Source of the DNA: Chamaelirium japonicum
Lineage: Eukaryota > Streptophyta > Magnoliopsida > Liliales > Melanthiaceae
Reading direction: 5' to 3'
Length of the DNA: 64,000 bases
NCBI GenBank assembly: GCA_947650365.1
Contig: OX393549.1
Span: 38,335,098 to 38,399,097, forward strand
In this document: positions 1 to 12,734 of the stretch, piece by piece
How positions within the stretch are numbered: the stretch's first letter is position 1
Layout: each line of letters begins with the position of its first letter
The notes under the pieces: model-generated
Database searches by the model: none
Seen by the model: the letters and a program-made list of their open reading frames with translations, nothing else
What the model was told of the DNA's origin: nothing
Position numbers and translations under genes: made by a program

Positions 1-513
1 GTGACGATCCTTCTCCTCCATCAGTCGGGTAATCTACGTCATATGTTCACCCATTTGCATGACTTGGAGCTGAAGGGCAGACGGGGGATGATGACGGAGG
101 ATGTCCCGATGTTGCATGCTTGCGTCCTCACCATCATCGTCGGAGATATAGTTACGCCGACTTGCTTCTGGTTGATGACGGATGTTTACCCCCTGCAGAG
201 GAGGTGCAACGTTGCCTGGAGAACCCGAACGGGCTTGGGGTTGGGGCTGGTCCTCCCCAAACTTCTGGACATAGACTCCAGGATCGAGGCTTGTTTCTTC
301 ATACACCAAGGCCTCGTCGGCGCTTTGGTGAGCATCTTCAGTAGCGATTTCTGGTATAAAAATATCCATAATAGTTCGAGTACGCCGAGTATAGACGCGT
401 ACTATCGGGGGAACATCACTCTCCGGATTTACTGGACCACCGTGTCGGAGTGGAGGAGAATCGACGATTGGTGAAAGACCTAGAGCGAACGCATCGTTGC
501 TTGTCCCGGCCAT
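1..513 (-). pseudogene. Ty3/Gypsy-type gag N-terminal fragment, broken
   Basis: A minus-strand reading frame starts with ATG at 513 and runs to a TAG at 34-36, then stays open in the same frame to the window edge. The protein is polar and proline-rich, and it ends in a stretch typical of plant Gypsy gag N-termini (repeated M/Q residues, then an RLMEE-like segment after the stop). A primer-binding-site-like sequence lies about 50 bases upstream (563-581), exactly where the internal domain of a Gypsy element begins. I infer the start of gag from an element whose body lies left of the window. The in-frame TAG indicates decay. No protease or capsid motif is visible in this part, so the family is inferred from position and composition. 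Confidence 0.5.
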
Positions 514-562
514 TGCGAACTTGAAGCAACTTCTTCAGCCGTACGAATGAAAGGAGAGGATG

Positions 563-581
563 TACCACCGGGCGTGCCAGA
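563..581 (-). other. Probable retrotransposon primer-binding site
   Basis: Read on the minus strand this contains TGGCACGCCCGGTGG, a form common just inside the 5' LTR of plant Gypsy elements. The gag-like ATG follows about 50 bases later. An LTR ending in CA would sit at about 588-595 and extend to higher coordinates, but its far end could not be found. Confidence 0.5.
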
Positions 582-595
582 AATCTGTATGCACA

Positions 596-1377
596 GAAAA
601 AGATCTGGGTCGTCTTTATTGCAAGCACACGAAAATTACAAGAGACCGGGACCCGGGGACTCGGGGGTGGTGAGCCGGGTGCGGCGAATATTGATCAGGA
701 GATTATGGAAGAGATCCTCTGGAGGGTCCCTTTGATCCGTGTCTCCATGTGGTATTCGTGCGAGAGCTCTGAAGGGGTTGTCCAGGATAGAGGTCTTTAC
801 AGAATGAGGGTTTTTGAGAGGCTAAGGAGTATCCACCATTGCTTTTGTCTCTTTCGTGCTTCGCGCTTTCTCAGCTAGGGGGTTTTTGGCTTCATTCCTT
901 GGTCTTCGTGTCTTCCTCGATCTTTGCTTGACCTCAGCGTCCTTGATCGTCGGTTTGCGGCGTCGATCGTACTTTTGGCATCGGCTTTGGCTTTGGCTTT
1001 CAACTTTGGCTTGACTTTAGCGTAGCTCTGGCTTTTGCTTTGCTTTGGCGCTTGCGCTTGGACGTAGATTGGGGGAGACTTGCGATGCTTTCGTTCTTCC
1101 GGAATTCGCGTCGTATCGACTAGAACGTGCAGTGCTTTTGCTCGTGACCGGCGTAGTCACTTGGCTTTGGCACTTGCGTTACTTTGGCACGGGCTTTACC
1201 GAGGCTTTTGCTTTGGCTTCTTGCGTGGACTTTTGCTTCGGCGTCGACTCGATCTTCTTCTCGAACAGCGGTGGCGATTTCTTCAAGGCTTCTGGCTTTC
1301 TCGATGGTTTAGGTGTCGGCTAGACTTTGCTTCTTCTTCGGGCTTCTTTGGCGTGATCAAAGTCGAAGGGTACCTTT
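596..1377. other. Probable LTR/leader DNA with CTTTGG-rich low complexity
   Basis: No convincing gene. On the minus strand this lies immediately upstream of the primer-binding site, so it is probably LTR of the Gypsy-like element. From about 960 to 1330 the plus strand is a degenerate mix of CTTTGG and CTTTGC hexamers. Short ORFs here have biased composition and no recognisable domain. Confidence 0.35.
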
Positions 1378-1595
1378 GAAGACGGCGAGGGTGGCACCGA
1401 TCTCCGTGCGATGATTGTAGCGTCAGCTTTGCTTTGAAGACGACGGGTGTAGCGACGACTTTGCTTCTCTTCTTCTCCGGGCTTCTTTAGCGTGATCGGA
1501 TTCGAAGGGTTCCTTTGAAGACGGTGGGGGTAGCACCGATCTCTGTACGATGGTTATAGCGTCGGCTTTGCTTTGAAGATGATAGGTGTAGCGAC
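1378..1595. repeat. 139-bp tandem repeat, about 1.6 copies
   Basis: A segment starting GACGG at 1381 recurs at 1520 with the same order of motifs (TAGCACCGATCT, then GTAGCGTC, then GCTTTGCTTTGAAGA). The offset is 139 bases. The unit also shares TTCTTCTCCGGGCTT with the larger repeat to its right. Confidence 0.7.
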
Positions 1596-2990
1596 ACTTC
1601 GGGGGTTCCTCTCTAAGCTTTCTTCTTTGTGGATGGAGTGGACGTTTATCGAAGGCGATGGGTGATGACGCTTCGGGCTTCTTCTCCGGGCTTTTGGGCT
1701 TGATCGAAGTCGAAGGCTTGTTGGAGACAACGGGATGGTGCCGCTCTGATCTTCTTCTTTGCCCTTTGCTTCTGGCGTCTTCGGAGTCGAAGGGTTCCTC
1801 TTCTCTAAGCTTTCTTCTTCGTGCACGGAGTTGAATGCTTGATCTTCTTGTGCAAGGGTCTTCACGTTGATGAGGGCTTTCAACGGACTAAGCCGGTCCC
1901 AAAGGGATAGGCTTGCCCGTGCCTCGTGAAGCCTTGGGTCGATGAAGAGCGCATCTCCTCTTCTACAGGGCTTCCTCGCTTCGTCTTCAGCTTGCGACCT
2001 GGTGACGGTTATGGTGTCGACTTCTTCTCTGGGTGTATTTGGTGTAATTGGAGTTGAAGGCTTTGTTGAAGATGATGGGTGTAGCATCGCTTCGTTCTTC
2101 TTCTCCGGGCTTTTGAGCTTGATCGGAGTCGAAGGCTTGTTAGAGACGACGGGGTAGTGCCGCTCTGATCTTCTTCTCTGGCCTTTGCTTCTGGCGTCTT
2201 CGGAGTCGAAGGGTTGTTGGAGATGACGGGGTGATGCCGCTCCGATCTTCTTCTCCGGCCTTTGATTCTGGTGTCTTCGGAGTCGAAGGGTTCTTCTTCT
2301 CTGAGCTTTCTTCTTATTGCACGGAGTCAAAGGCTCGATCTTCTTGTACAAGGGTCTTCACTTTGATGAGGGCTTTCAATGGACTAAGTCGGTCCCGAAG
2401 GGATAGGCTTGCCCGTGCCTCATGAAGCCTTGGGTCGATGAAGGGCGCGTCTCCTCCTCTGCAGAGCTTTCTTGCTTCGTCTTCAGCTTGCGACCTGGCG
2501 ACGATTGTGGCATCGGCTTCTTCTCCGGGCGTATTTGGTGTAATCGGAGTTGAAGGCTTTGTTTAAGATGACGGGTGTAGCGTTGCTTTGTTCTTCTCCT
2601 CCGGGCTTTTGAGCTTGATCGGAGTCGAAGGCTTGTTGGAGACAACGGGGTAGTGCCGCTCCGATCTTCTTCTCCGGCCTTTGCTTCTGGCATCTTCGGA
2701 GTCGAAGGGTTATTGGAGACGATGGGGTGATACTGCTCCGATCTTCTTCTCCGACCTTTGCTTCTGGCGTTTTCGAAGGCGAAGGGTTCTTCTTCTCCGA
2801 GCATTCTTCTTCATGTACGGAGGCTCGATCTTCTTGTGCAAGGGTCTTCACTTTGATGAGGGCTTTCAATGGACTAAGCCGGTCCCGAAGGGATAGGCTT
2901 GTCCGTGCCTCGTGAAGCCTTGGGTCGATGAAGGGCGTGTCTCCTCCTCTGCAGAGCTTCCTCGCTTCGTCTTCAGCTTGCGACCTTTTG
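1596..2990. repeat. About 490-bp tandem repeat, three copies, with 80-bp sub-repeats
   Basis: The marker AGGGTCTTCA occurs at 1855, 2351 and 2841, giving periods of 496 and 490 bases. A long shared block follows each marker, containing GAGGGCTTTCAA and AAGCCTTGGGTCGATGAA. Within copies two and three a sub-unit containing TTGGAGACAACGGGG-like sequence is itself doubled (about 2132/2213 and 2628/2706), but copy one has only one (about 1715). Minus-strand ORFs across the block encode repetitive basic proline/serine/glutamate-rich peptides. These are probably a product of the repeat rather than a gene. Confidence 0.75.
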
Positions 2991-3301
2991 AGCCTTCCCG
3001 CTCCCCCTCTATTGATAGGTGAAGGGGGGAGGGGAGAGATATGGGAAGTTTATTTGAATCCCTTTAATATCTCTCCCATAACTACCCAAGATTTATTCTT
3101 TAATTAAAGAGGGGAATAAACCTTTATTTGCTTTCCTTTTGTCACGGGATAATTATGGCTCAATCATTTTTGGATTCATTTTGAATCTTGCACATAAAGT
3201 CGATGGCGACCCGCCTCTTCTTCTTGTCTGTCGGATCGAGGGATCGGCGCAGATCCACGCATAAGTAGATATCATATGCAACCTCCCCCCACGCATGGCG
3301 G
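2991..3301. other. Unassigned junction between two repeat blocks
   Basis: AT-richer unique-looking sequence with a purine-rich stretch near 3020-3045. No ORF with a recognisable domain and no RNA gene was seen. Confidence 0.4.
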
Positions 3302-3396
3302 TCTTTCTTTCCTTTTTATTCTTTTCTTTCCTTTTCTTTCTTTCTTTTTTTTCCTTTTCTCTCTTTCTTTTCTTTCCTTTTCTTTTCTTTTCTTTG
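3302..3396. repeat. Polypyrimidine (CTTTT)n-like tract
   Basis: About 95 bases made almost only of C and T on the plus strand. Lysine/arginine-rich ORFs on the minus strand here are translations of this tract and are not genes. Confidence 0.85.
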
Positions 3397-3520
3397 CATG
3401 GCCGAGTACGAGTCGGGTTTGCATCCATATTGGTGCATGCGAGTTGGGTCCGGGCCTGAGTGTATGTCGGGTTTGTCTTCGCATAGGTGCATGCGAGTCG
3501 GGTCCGGGTTAGACACAATT
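3397..3520. repeat. 54-bp tandem pair next to the minisatellite
   Basis: GGTGCATGCGAG occurs at 3432 and 3486 in matching context (CGGGTTTG before, GGGTCCGGG after). A short palindrome around GACACAATTTGTGTGTC ends the block and marks the left edge of the CCCATAC array. Confidence 0.65.
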
Positions 3521-3529
3521 TGTGTGTCT

Positions 3530-6500
3530 ACACCCACCCATACCCAACCCTACTTATCTATACCGACCTCAAACTACCTATGCTCATCTATACCTACCCC
3601 AACCTATCCATACGCACTTATACCAATCTATATGTATCCCTACCCACCATAACAACCAATACCCACCCCCACTTACCCAGACCCACCCTCAACCACCAAA
3701 ACCATCCATACCTACCCCAACCTGCTCATACCAACCTTGACCCACCCATACCCAACCTAACCCACTATACCCACCCATACCCACCCTTTCTTAGCTTTAT
3801 ACATCCCCACCCCACTATACCCCCCATATCCACCTTATACCCCCCTATTCTACCCTGTACCCACCTCAAACCAACACCCACCTAACCATACTTACCCATT
3901 CATACCTCATTTCACTCTTACTTACTTGTACCAACCCATACCCATTCCTACATACCCATGCCCACCCCTATATGCCCATACATACATATAATCACCCATA
4001 ATCATCCTCACCAATTGAAACTCACACATACCTATCCAAAAAAACCCAATCCAATCCATACCTACCCATACCAACCACAATCCATTTATACCCATTAATA
4101 TCTACCCCTACCTACCCCCATTCACGCATACCACGCCCATCCCCCATACCTATCCATACCAATACAAACCTATTACTACCCCTTTATACCTACCCATAAC
4201 CATTCTTATCCACCCCCATCCTCCATACATGCCCATACCCATACTTACCCACCGAAACTCACCCAGACAGATCTGAAACTACCTATACCCTCCCATACCC
4301 ACTTATACCTACTTATACCCATAAAATCCTATCTCTACATAGCCATACCCATTTATACCCACCCATACATACCGAAACCCACCTATACCGGCTCAAATCC
4401 ACCTTTACCCAAAGATACACCCTCATAACCACTACAACCCATGCCCATCAGTTAAAACTTACCCATACCTACTCGAACCTACCTAAACCCACCCAAACTA
4501 ACCCAAACCAATTTATACCTATCCAACCCATTCATAAAAACTCATACATAACCTCACCCTACACATACCCAGTCCAACTCATTTATACCCATCCAAACCT
4601 AACCATATGTACCCCATCCACCTAACAATATGCATACCAACCCCAACCCACTCATACCCAACACAACCCACCCATACCTATCGTCATCTCTCCAAACCCA
4701 TCGATACTCACCCCAACTTATCTGTACCCACCTCGACCTACCTATGCCCATGTATACCCACCCTAACCTATCCATACGCACTCATACACACCTATATATA
4801 TCCTTACCCACCATACCAACCAATACCCACCCCCACTCACCCAGACCTACCCTCAACCACCAAAACACACCCATACCTACCCCAACCAGCTCATACCAAC
4901 CTCGACTCACCCATACCAACCCCAACACACTTATACCCACCCATAACTACCCTTTCCTAGCTTTATATATCCCCACCCCACCATACCCCTATATATCTAA
5001 CCAATACCCCCAATTCTACCCCATACCCACCTCAAACTAACACCCACCGAGCCACACTTACCCATTCATACCTTCTCCCATCCTTACTTACTTATACCCA
5101 CCCATGCCTATCCCAATATACCCATACCCACCCCTATATGCCTATACATACATATAATCGCCAAGACCCATCCTCACCCACTAAAACTCACACATACCTA
5201 TACAAAAAAACCCAATTCAATCCATACTCATTCATTCCCGCCCATATACACTCATACCCATCATAATCCATATATACTCACTCATACTAACCCATACCCA
5301 CCACTATCTATCTATACCCACTAATATCTACCCTTATCTATCCTCATTCACCCACACCACGCCTACCCCCCATACCTATCCATACCAATACAAACCCATT
5401 ACTACCTCTTTATACCTACCCATACCTATTCTTACCTACCCCCATCCTCTATACATATCCATATCCATACTAATCCATCGAAACTTACCCATACAGATCT
5501 GAAACTACCTATACCCTCCTATAGCAACTTATACCTACTCATACATACAAAATCCTATCTGTACATAACCAAACCCATTTATACCAACACATACACATCG
5601 AAACCCACCTATACTGGCTCAAATCCACCTTTACCTATAGATACAGCCCCATACCTACTACAACCCATGCCCATCAACTGAAATTTACCAATACCTACTC
5701 AAACCAACCTAAACCAACTCAAACCAACTCATACCCATCGAAACCATCCATAACAACTCATACCTACCCTCACCCTACCTATAACTAGTCCAACTCATTC
5801 ATATTCACCCGTACCCATCTATACCTACCCAAACCCACCCATATGCACCCCATCCATAAAACTATATGTATACTAACCTCAACCCACTCATACCCAACAC
5901 AACCCACCCATACCTAATGTTATCAATAAAACCAACCCATACCCACCCCTACTTATCTGTACTCACCTCAACCTACTTATGCCCATCTATACCCACCCCA
6001 ATATATTTATTCACACTCATACCCACCTATATGTTTCCCATCTACCATACCAACTAATACCCACCACACTCACCCAGACCCACCCTCAACCACTAAAACC
6101 CACCCATGCCTACCCCAACCTGCTTATACCAATCTCGACCCACTCATACTTGCCCCAACCCGCTCATACCAACCTTGACATACCCATACCCACTCTAACC
6201 CACTCATACCCACCCATACCTACCATTTCCTAGCTTTATACATCCCCGCCCCCTCATATCCACCTTATACCCCCTATTCTACCCCGTACCCACATCAAAC
6301 CAATACCCACCTAGCCACACTTACCCATTCATACCTCCTCCTACCCTTACTTACTTGTACCTACCCATACCTATCCCCACATACCTATGCCCACCCCTAT
6401 ATACCTATACATATATATAATCACCCATACCCATTCTCATCCACCGAAACTCACACATACCTACCCAAAAAACCCAATCCAATCCATACCCATCATACCT

Positions 6501-7660
6501 GCCCATACACACTCAGACCATCATAATCATGCATACTCACTCATACACACCAATACCCACCACCATCCATCTATACCCACTAATATCTACCCCTACCTAC
6601 CACCATTCACCCATACCGTGCCCACCTCCCATACCTATCCATACCAATATAAACCCATTACTACCCCTTCATACCTACCCATACCCATTCTTATCCACTC
6701 TTATTCTACATACATACCCATACCCATACTTACCCTTTGAAATTCAACAATAAAGATCCGAAACTACCTATACCCTCTCATACCCAGTTATACCTACTCA
6801 TACCCACTAAATCCCATCTGTACATAGCTATACCCATTTATACCCACCCATACATACCGAAACCCACATATACAGGCTCAAATCCATATTGACCTACAGA
6901 TACAACCCCATACCCACTACAACCCACGCCCATCAACTAAAACTTACCCATACCTACCTGAACCAACCTAAACCCACCCAAACCAACCCAAACTAATTTA
7001 TACCCTTCCAACCCATTCATAATAACTCATACCTACCCTCACCCTACCCATACCCAGTCTAACTTATTTATATCCACCCGTACCTATCTATACCCACCCA
7101 AATAAACCCATATGCACCCCACCCACCTAACCATATGTATACCAACCCCAACCCACTCATACCCAACACAACCCACCCATACCTATCATCATCTATCCAA
7201 ACCCACCCAGACCCACCCCTACTTATCTATACCTACTCGACCTATATGTGCCCAAATATACCTACCCCAACATACCTATATGCTCTCACACACACCTATA
7301 TGTATCCCTACCCACCATACCAACCAATACCCATCCCCACTCACCCAGACCCACCCTCAGCCACCAAAACCCACCCGTACCTACCCCAACCCGCACATAC
7401 CAACCACGACTCACCCATACCAACCCTAATACACTCATACCCATCCATATCTACCCTTTCCTAGCTTTATACATCCCCACCCTACCATACCCCACTATAT
7501 CCACCCAATACCTCCTATTCTACCTTGTACCCACCTCAAACCAACAGCCACCCAGCCACATCTACCTATTCATACCTTTTCTTACCCTTACTTACTTATA
7601 CCCACCTATACCCATCCCCATATACCCATACCCACCCCTATATGCCCATACATATAAACA
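3530..7660. repeat. CCCATACC minisatellite with 1.2-kb higher-order units
   Basis: About 4.1 kb built from degenerate 6- to 12-base variants of CCCATACCCACC and CCTACCCATA, almost free of G on the plus strand. Superimposed is a long-range period. The marker TAGCTTTATACATCC occurs at 3792, 4958, 6231 and 7462 (spacings 1166, 1273, 1231). CCCACTCATACCCAAC occurs at 4647, 5883 and 7152 (spacings 1236, 1269). The array therefore holds roughly 3.4 higher-order units. Pro/Thr/Tyr/His/Ile-rich ORFs here are translations of the repeat in all three plus frames. The motif differs from the plant telomere repeat CCCTAAA. Confidence 0.9.
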
Positions 7661-8060
7661 GGTCGGGTCGGGTTTGGGTTCGGGTCGGGTCGGGTTCGGG
7701 TCGGGTGGGTTTGGGTCGGGTTGAGACATATGTATAAGGGCAAAACACCCAACCCGAACCCGACCCGTTTAATAAACGGGTCAAAAACTTAAACCCAAAC
7801 CCGACCCGCCTAATAAACGGGTTGACCCGACCCGACCCATTTAACCCGTTTACTAAACGGGTCGGGTCGTGTCGGGTCGGTTTTGCTCGGGTTGGGTCAA
7901 CAGAACCCATGTAAACCTGTCGGGTTGGGTCAAGACAAGTCGGATTGGGCCGGGTTTGATCGGGTTGGGTCGGGTCGGGTTAACACGACCCATTTGTTAA
8001 ACGGGTCAAGTCGGGTCAATCGGGTTATAAGGCCAAACCCGAACCCAACCCATTGGAGAA
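7661..8060. repeat. GGGTC/GACCC-rich block with many small hairpins
   Basis: About 400 bases of (GGGTC), (GGGTT) and (GACCC) units arranged as inverted pairs such as GACCCGTTT / AAACGGGTC. Related blocks occur at 21745-21900, 22498-22812 and 54268-54520, where they begin with TTAGGGGTG. It probably derives from hAT-like non-autonomous elements. Its right edge abuts the Copia pol remnant. Confidence 0.6.
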
Positions 8061-9653
8061 GCCTTCATGGTAGATCCAGAGTTTCAGGAGGATGATCCTC
8101 TGAACTATGACGAAGCGATGGTATCCTTTGACCATGCAGCATGGCAAGAAGCCATGGAGGCAGAACTGACATCGATGTCCCAAAACTCAGTCTAGACACT
8201 TGTAACACCACCTCACAACATTAAACATGTTGGGTGTAAGTGGGTGTACAAAAGAAAAAAGAGGTCCGGATAGTACCGTTGAGACTTACAAAGCTAGACT
8301 AGTCGTTAAGGGTTATACCCAGCGAGAAGGGATCGACTATGATGAAACCTTTTCGCAAGTGGTTATGCTTAAGTCTATCCGGATCCTCTTGTCCATTGCA
8401 GCCCATTATGATTGGGAGATCTGGTAAATGGACGTCAAGACCGTATTCCTCAACGGGGATTTGGAAGAAGATATCTACATGTCTCAGCCTCCAGGCTTTG
8501 TTGCAAAAGGTCAGGAAGGTCTGGTGTGCAAGTTGCAAATAAGCAAGCATCAAGAAGTTGGAACATGCGTTTTGATCAGGCTATCCAGTCTTATGGATTT
8601 GAGCAGAACGTGGATGAACCATGTGTTTATAAAAGGAGCGATAAGACTGTAGTAGTTTTTCTAGTGCTTTACATAGACGATATCCTGCTCATCGAAAACG
8701 ATGTTGGAACGTTGTCTACAGTGAAGGTGTGGTTATCCTCTCAATTTGACATGAAAGACCTGGGTGAAGCGAGTTATGTTCTAGGGATCAAGGTAACTCA
8801 AGATCGCCAGAACAAGACTCTCTCGCTGTCATAGTCAGCCTACATAGATACTACCTTGGTCAGATTCAGTATGCACAACTCCAAGAAGGGACTGGTTCTA
8901 TTCAGACATGGAATGAAATTGTCCAAGGATCAGGGTCCTAAGACTCCTGAGGAGAGGGCAGAGATGCAGAAGATTCCTTATGCTTCGGCTGTAGGGAGTC
9001 TGATGTATGCTATGCAGTACACGAGACCAGATATATGCTATGCAGTAGGCATAATGGGCAGGTATCAGTCAAATCCGTGTCCAGGGCACTGGACTGCTGT
9101 GAAAAGTATACTCAAGTATCTCCGTAGGACGAGAGATTATGAGTTAGTTTACTCTTTACAGGAACTGATGCCGATTGGATATACGGATTCTGACTTTGCG
9201 TTAGATTTGGAATCCAGGAGATCGACGTCAGGGTTTGTGTTTTCATTAGGAGGAGGAGCTGTCAGTTGGAGGAGCGTGAAACAGGGATGCATCACGGATT
9301 CGACGACAAAGGCTGAGTACGTTGCGACGTGCGAAGTAGCTAAGGAGGCGGTGTGGCTCAAGAAGTTCCTCACAGACTTAGGATGCGTACCGGGAGCTCA
9401 AGATCCTATTGTCCTTTACTGTGACAATAGTGGAGCGGTAGCACAATCCAAGGAGCCAAGATATCACCAGAAGAGCAAGCATATCGAGCGAAAATACTAC
9501 ATTATCCGGGACTTACAGAAGCGAGGGAAGGTTGCAGTGACTCAGGTGGCGTCTGCAGATAACATGGCGGACCCTTTGACAAAGGCATTACTGACCAAGG
9601 CTTTTGAGAAGCACGTGGATGCCATGGGAGTTAAGACTGTTATTTCCCGCTAG
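8061..9653 (+). pseudogene. Ty1/Copia pol remnant: reverse transcriptase and RNase H
   Basis: The product is the C-terminal half of a Copia polyprotein, which copies element RNA into DNA in virus-like particles. Visible in order: the WQEAM region near 8140, the KARLV.KGYTQ region (about 8290), MDVKT.FLNG (8428), the RT active-site box LYIDD (about 8668-8690), and the RNase H with YTDSDFA (about 9178), an AEY box (9315) and YCDN (9418), ending at TAG 9651. The frame is broken by a stop in the QNSV*T region, a frameshift near 8240, a TAA replacing the expected Gln before MDVKT (8425-8427), a shift near 8530 and a TAG near 8832. From 8856 to 9653 it is open. Gag, protease and integrase are missing because the left end is cut at the GGGTC block. 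Confidence 0.93.
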
Positions 9654-9656
9654 GCC

Positions 9657-9667
9657 AAGTGGGAGAT
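9657..9667 (+). other. Copia polypurine tract
   Basis: AAGTGGGAGAT directly precedes the LTR start TGTTG. This is the usual plant Copia primer for plus-strand DNA synthesis. It lies four bases after the pol stop codon. Confidence 0.85.
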
Positions 9668-11606
9668 TGTTGTAGCTCGTGTGTCCTTAGCGTGGATTTT
9701 CTGTATTAACATTAACAAAGATGACTTTGGTTATTGCATTCATTAGAATACTACTCTGGTATATGATAATACTCATATAATAAAAGGACCCTAGGGAACA
9801 CAGTAGGCCACTGAGGCGCATGGAGGATCCATGCTTGGGAGACCCAGTGGACCAGTTCTGTGTAGACCTAGAACTAGTTCACAGCTTAGGTGATGATGGT
9901 CGCTTCACCGAGAACAAGCTGTTGGCAGGTAGAGGATGTGGTAAAGTCTCCACCACGGGAACGTGGGATTCCTATTCACCTGACCAAGCACGATGAACGT
10001 ATTGAATAGGAACCAAGATGGTGCACAGTTCAGTGATTCAGACACTGGTGCAGAAACCGTCTTACTACTATAGATAATCTGTCCTTAACCCTGAGGAACC
10101 ATATACACTGGGCCAACCAGTTGTGTGGTGCTTTGATGTGCCAACGTGTGCGGACCTTCTATAGTCCAATACCACGGTACGTTGGGTTACCCGGCTGGCG
10201 CTTGAGTGACATGTAATCCCTATAGGTTATCCGACGTCTAGTGTTGAATAGGTGCGTTTTGATGAGTCAATCTGTCCACACAGTTAACCCAGGCCTGGTG
10301 GTTATCAGTATGACTGACGATGTTCCGGATGCTAGGCATAGCACCGGAAGGTGTGTGGTGTTATAGATGACAAGTCATCAAACCCTAGTTAGATGATCGA
10401 TCGGGATCTGACGGTGCTCCCCACCGCCCGAGTCGTATCATGGTACCAGTAATAGGAGGGACTAAGGATTATCAGAGTATAGTAGAGAACAGGGTTACGA
10501 GGGAGTAACATAAGTTTAGGATCACTAGAGTTCAACTTGTGTCACACTCTGGGTGGCTACGCGGGTTAATCGGATTAGGGCTGATTAACGGAACTTTCGG
10601 TGTATCACCGGAACAGTTAATCAGGGATCCGGTTGGAGCTAGAGATCCCGAACCCTGAAGGTTCCACCCTGTCGTTACATATAGGAATTGTTCCCCGACC
10701 TAGTTGGATACGTTGGATGCGAAGTAGCGCGATGGAGCGCAAGCTCGGAGCCAAAGAACCTAATTCATATATGTTACGGGCCGTAGGGGTATTTTGGTAA
10801 ATACTGAAATATGGCTCAGAACATATTGAATAAGGATCTTAGATTGAGCGGAATAATTTTAGGAGCTCATAGGCGCTGACGGAACTCGATTCCGAGTAGC
10901 GCACCTCACTCAGTCTCTCTTTCAGTTTTCCGGTTTTCGTCCAGGCTTCACGATAGACACCCGGAATCCCTAAAAACCGCCCCCCCTTATCCCTATCCAC
11001 CTAGGGGCCGGACCAAGCTTCCTTGGAGCCATGGGAGACCGGCCCTATATAGGAAATAGGGAGAGGGAGGGCCGGCCCTATGGGTATTCCCTCTTCTTCA
11101 AAAATCCGAACCCCCTATAGCTCCTCCTTTGTGGTTTCGACCAAGGAAAAGAGAGGAAGAAGAAGGGAGAAGGAGGAGAAAGGAAGGAGAAGGAAGAAGA
11201 GAGAGAGGAGGAGGAGGAGATCTCGTGGCTTGCCATCGTCTTCGCAACGGATTCCTCCGTCGGCTCGAAATCCTTGCACTCAGAGACGGGATTTCGAGGA
11301 TTCTTCAATTCGCAAAGGACAAGGTGCTATCCGACAGTTTCCCTTGCGATTCAAGTACGGTTCTTCATCGTTCCATCATCTCCGGATCATAGATCCATAA
11401 GGTATGATGATTCCAAACACCTAACTACATGCATGCATGTCTTCCGTAGATCATAGTATGCCTCTAGGGTGTCCGCACATATGCTAAGATCATAGATTTG
11501 CATGTAGATTGTTTTCTAGCGAAATTGTAATGAAACATACACCGTATGATGTTCGGATCTTTCTTTTGCTTCCGCTGCGACTCTGATTAGCGGATCCAAT
11601 TCCAAC
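9668..11606 (+). mobile_element. 3' LTR of the Copia element (about 1.94 kb)
   Basis: Begins TGTTG right after the polypurine tract and ends CAACA, giving matched terminal inverted bases. The last 1.33 kb recurs at 50551-51894, which independently fixes the right end. There is a purine-rich GAAGGAGAAGGA-like tract near 11150-11220, and small ORFs around 11080-11400 repeat in the second copy. Those ORFs look incidental, because reading frames differ between copies. No 5' LTR is present in the window. Confidence 0.85.
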
Positions 11607-12734
11607 ACTCGGGAGAATAAGCTCGCATTAGCCAAAGTTCAACTACAGGGACTTAACGTTAAGCTCAAACTTTACATACCCTTAATATAAAACGGAAATT
11701 TTTTTAAGAAGCTAACGTTAATAACCCTATAAAATTCTCTACTTTTGTTTTTTGACCCAAACCAATAGCCACCGGAGTCCGATCCACTTCGGGTCGGGTA
11801 TGGATCAAACTGGCTTATATCGGTTAGAGGTTTTGACCATCGTTTTTGAATCGGTCAAGTTCGGACCAAAGCCTTGACTCAATTTGGGCCATGACAGTAC
11901 GAAGTTGGGCAGGTTGGTTTGTCTAATGTTAGTAATTACTCTCTTTGGAGACCAACTTATGCCCCTTCAGCTTCAGCTTTGGCAGTTTTGGATTGTTCCG
12001 ATGACGGATCTTCATGGAACTGCGCCCGAGGCATGCCCATACTGAAGAACCCTCCGAGTTAAACTATTTGTTGAAAATGTTGTTGACGGAGATTATGGAA
12101 AAGTGTTGTTCACACCCACTAGTTGATATCGGGTCTCTTGCGAATTGCTTTTAAGATATGTCAGTCTTTGTAAGACTACACCCAACACTGATGAAGAACC
12201 CACGATTTGGAATCTAGTACATGGATTTTCTCTGATAAAGAAGAAAGAAGTAAAAGAGAATTCAATTGAGCAATCCAGAGTATATCACCAGGCTAGATTT
12301 ATAAGGCTCGAGAAACCCTTGGATTGGCCACGGGTTGCATTGGTTCGCAAGTCAACGGGGTGCCAGGAAGCACCCCTTGGTCCAACTGATAGTACAAAAC
12401 CGCCAAGCCCAACAGATCCTCTAACTGTTAGGCCCAACCGTCAAGTCGATCCAAACGTCCAACCTGACGGGTTGTAACTGCCTACTAGTGGGTCGATCCG
12501 ACCCATTGAACCACCGTGCCAACCCGGACTCAAATCCGAGTTAGCCTGACCGGACGTAGCCTAGCCTAAAAGAAAGGCTCCTCAAGCGACTCGCACTAGT
12601 ATGTCTTGCTTAGTACAAAGTGTGCCTCTAAACGTCCAATCACACACGCTCTGCACCTCACCTCGTAGGCCTAAGCATAATTATTTACCCAAAAACAACA
12701 CCTTATCCAGTTTAATCCTAAAGGCCTCCCTCCT
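11607..12734. other. Intergenic; no recognisable gene
   Basis: AT-rich sequence with a short GGTCGGGT-type patch near 11790. A 110-codon ORF at 12145-12477 has no recognisable domain and ends in a CCAACC/GATCC-rich stretch, so I do not call it a gene. Confidence 0.45.

Noticed and set aside
1554-2804. Minus-strand basic repetitive proteins (265 and 142 codons)
   Set aside because: They follow the 490-bp DNA repeat with shifting frames between units and have no conserved domain.
3530-7660. Telomere or interstitial telomeric repeat
   Set aside because: The unit is CCCATACC-like and degenerate. The plant telomere word CCCTAAA is not the repeated element.
3487-7737. Many Pro/Thr/Tyr-rich ORFs of 60-158 codons
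   Set aside because: They are open in all plus frames because the CCCATAC repeat lacks stop words. No start context or domain, so they are not genes.
12145-12477. Possible small gene of 110 codons
   Set aside because: No recognisable domain and a repeat-like C-terminal part. No supporting context.
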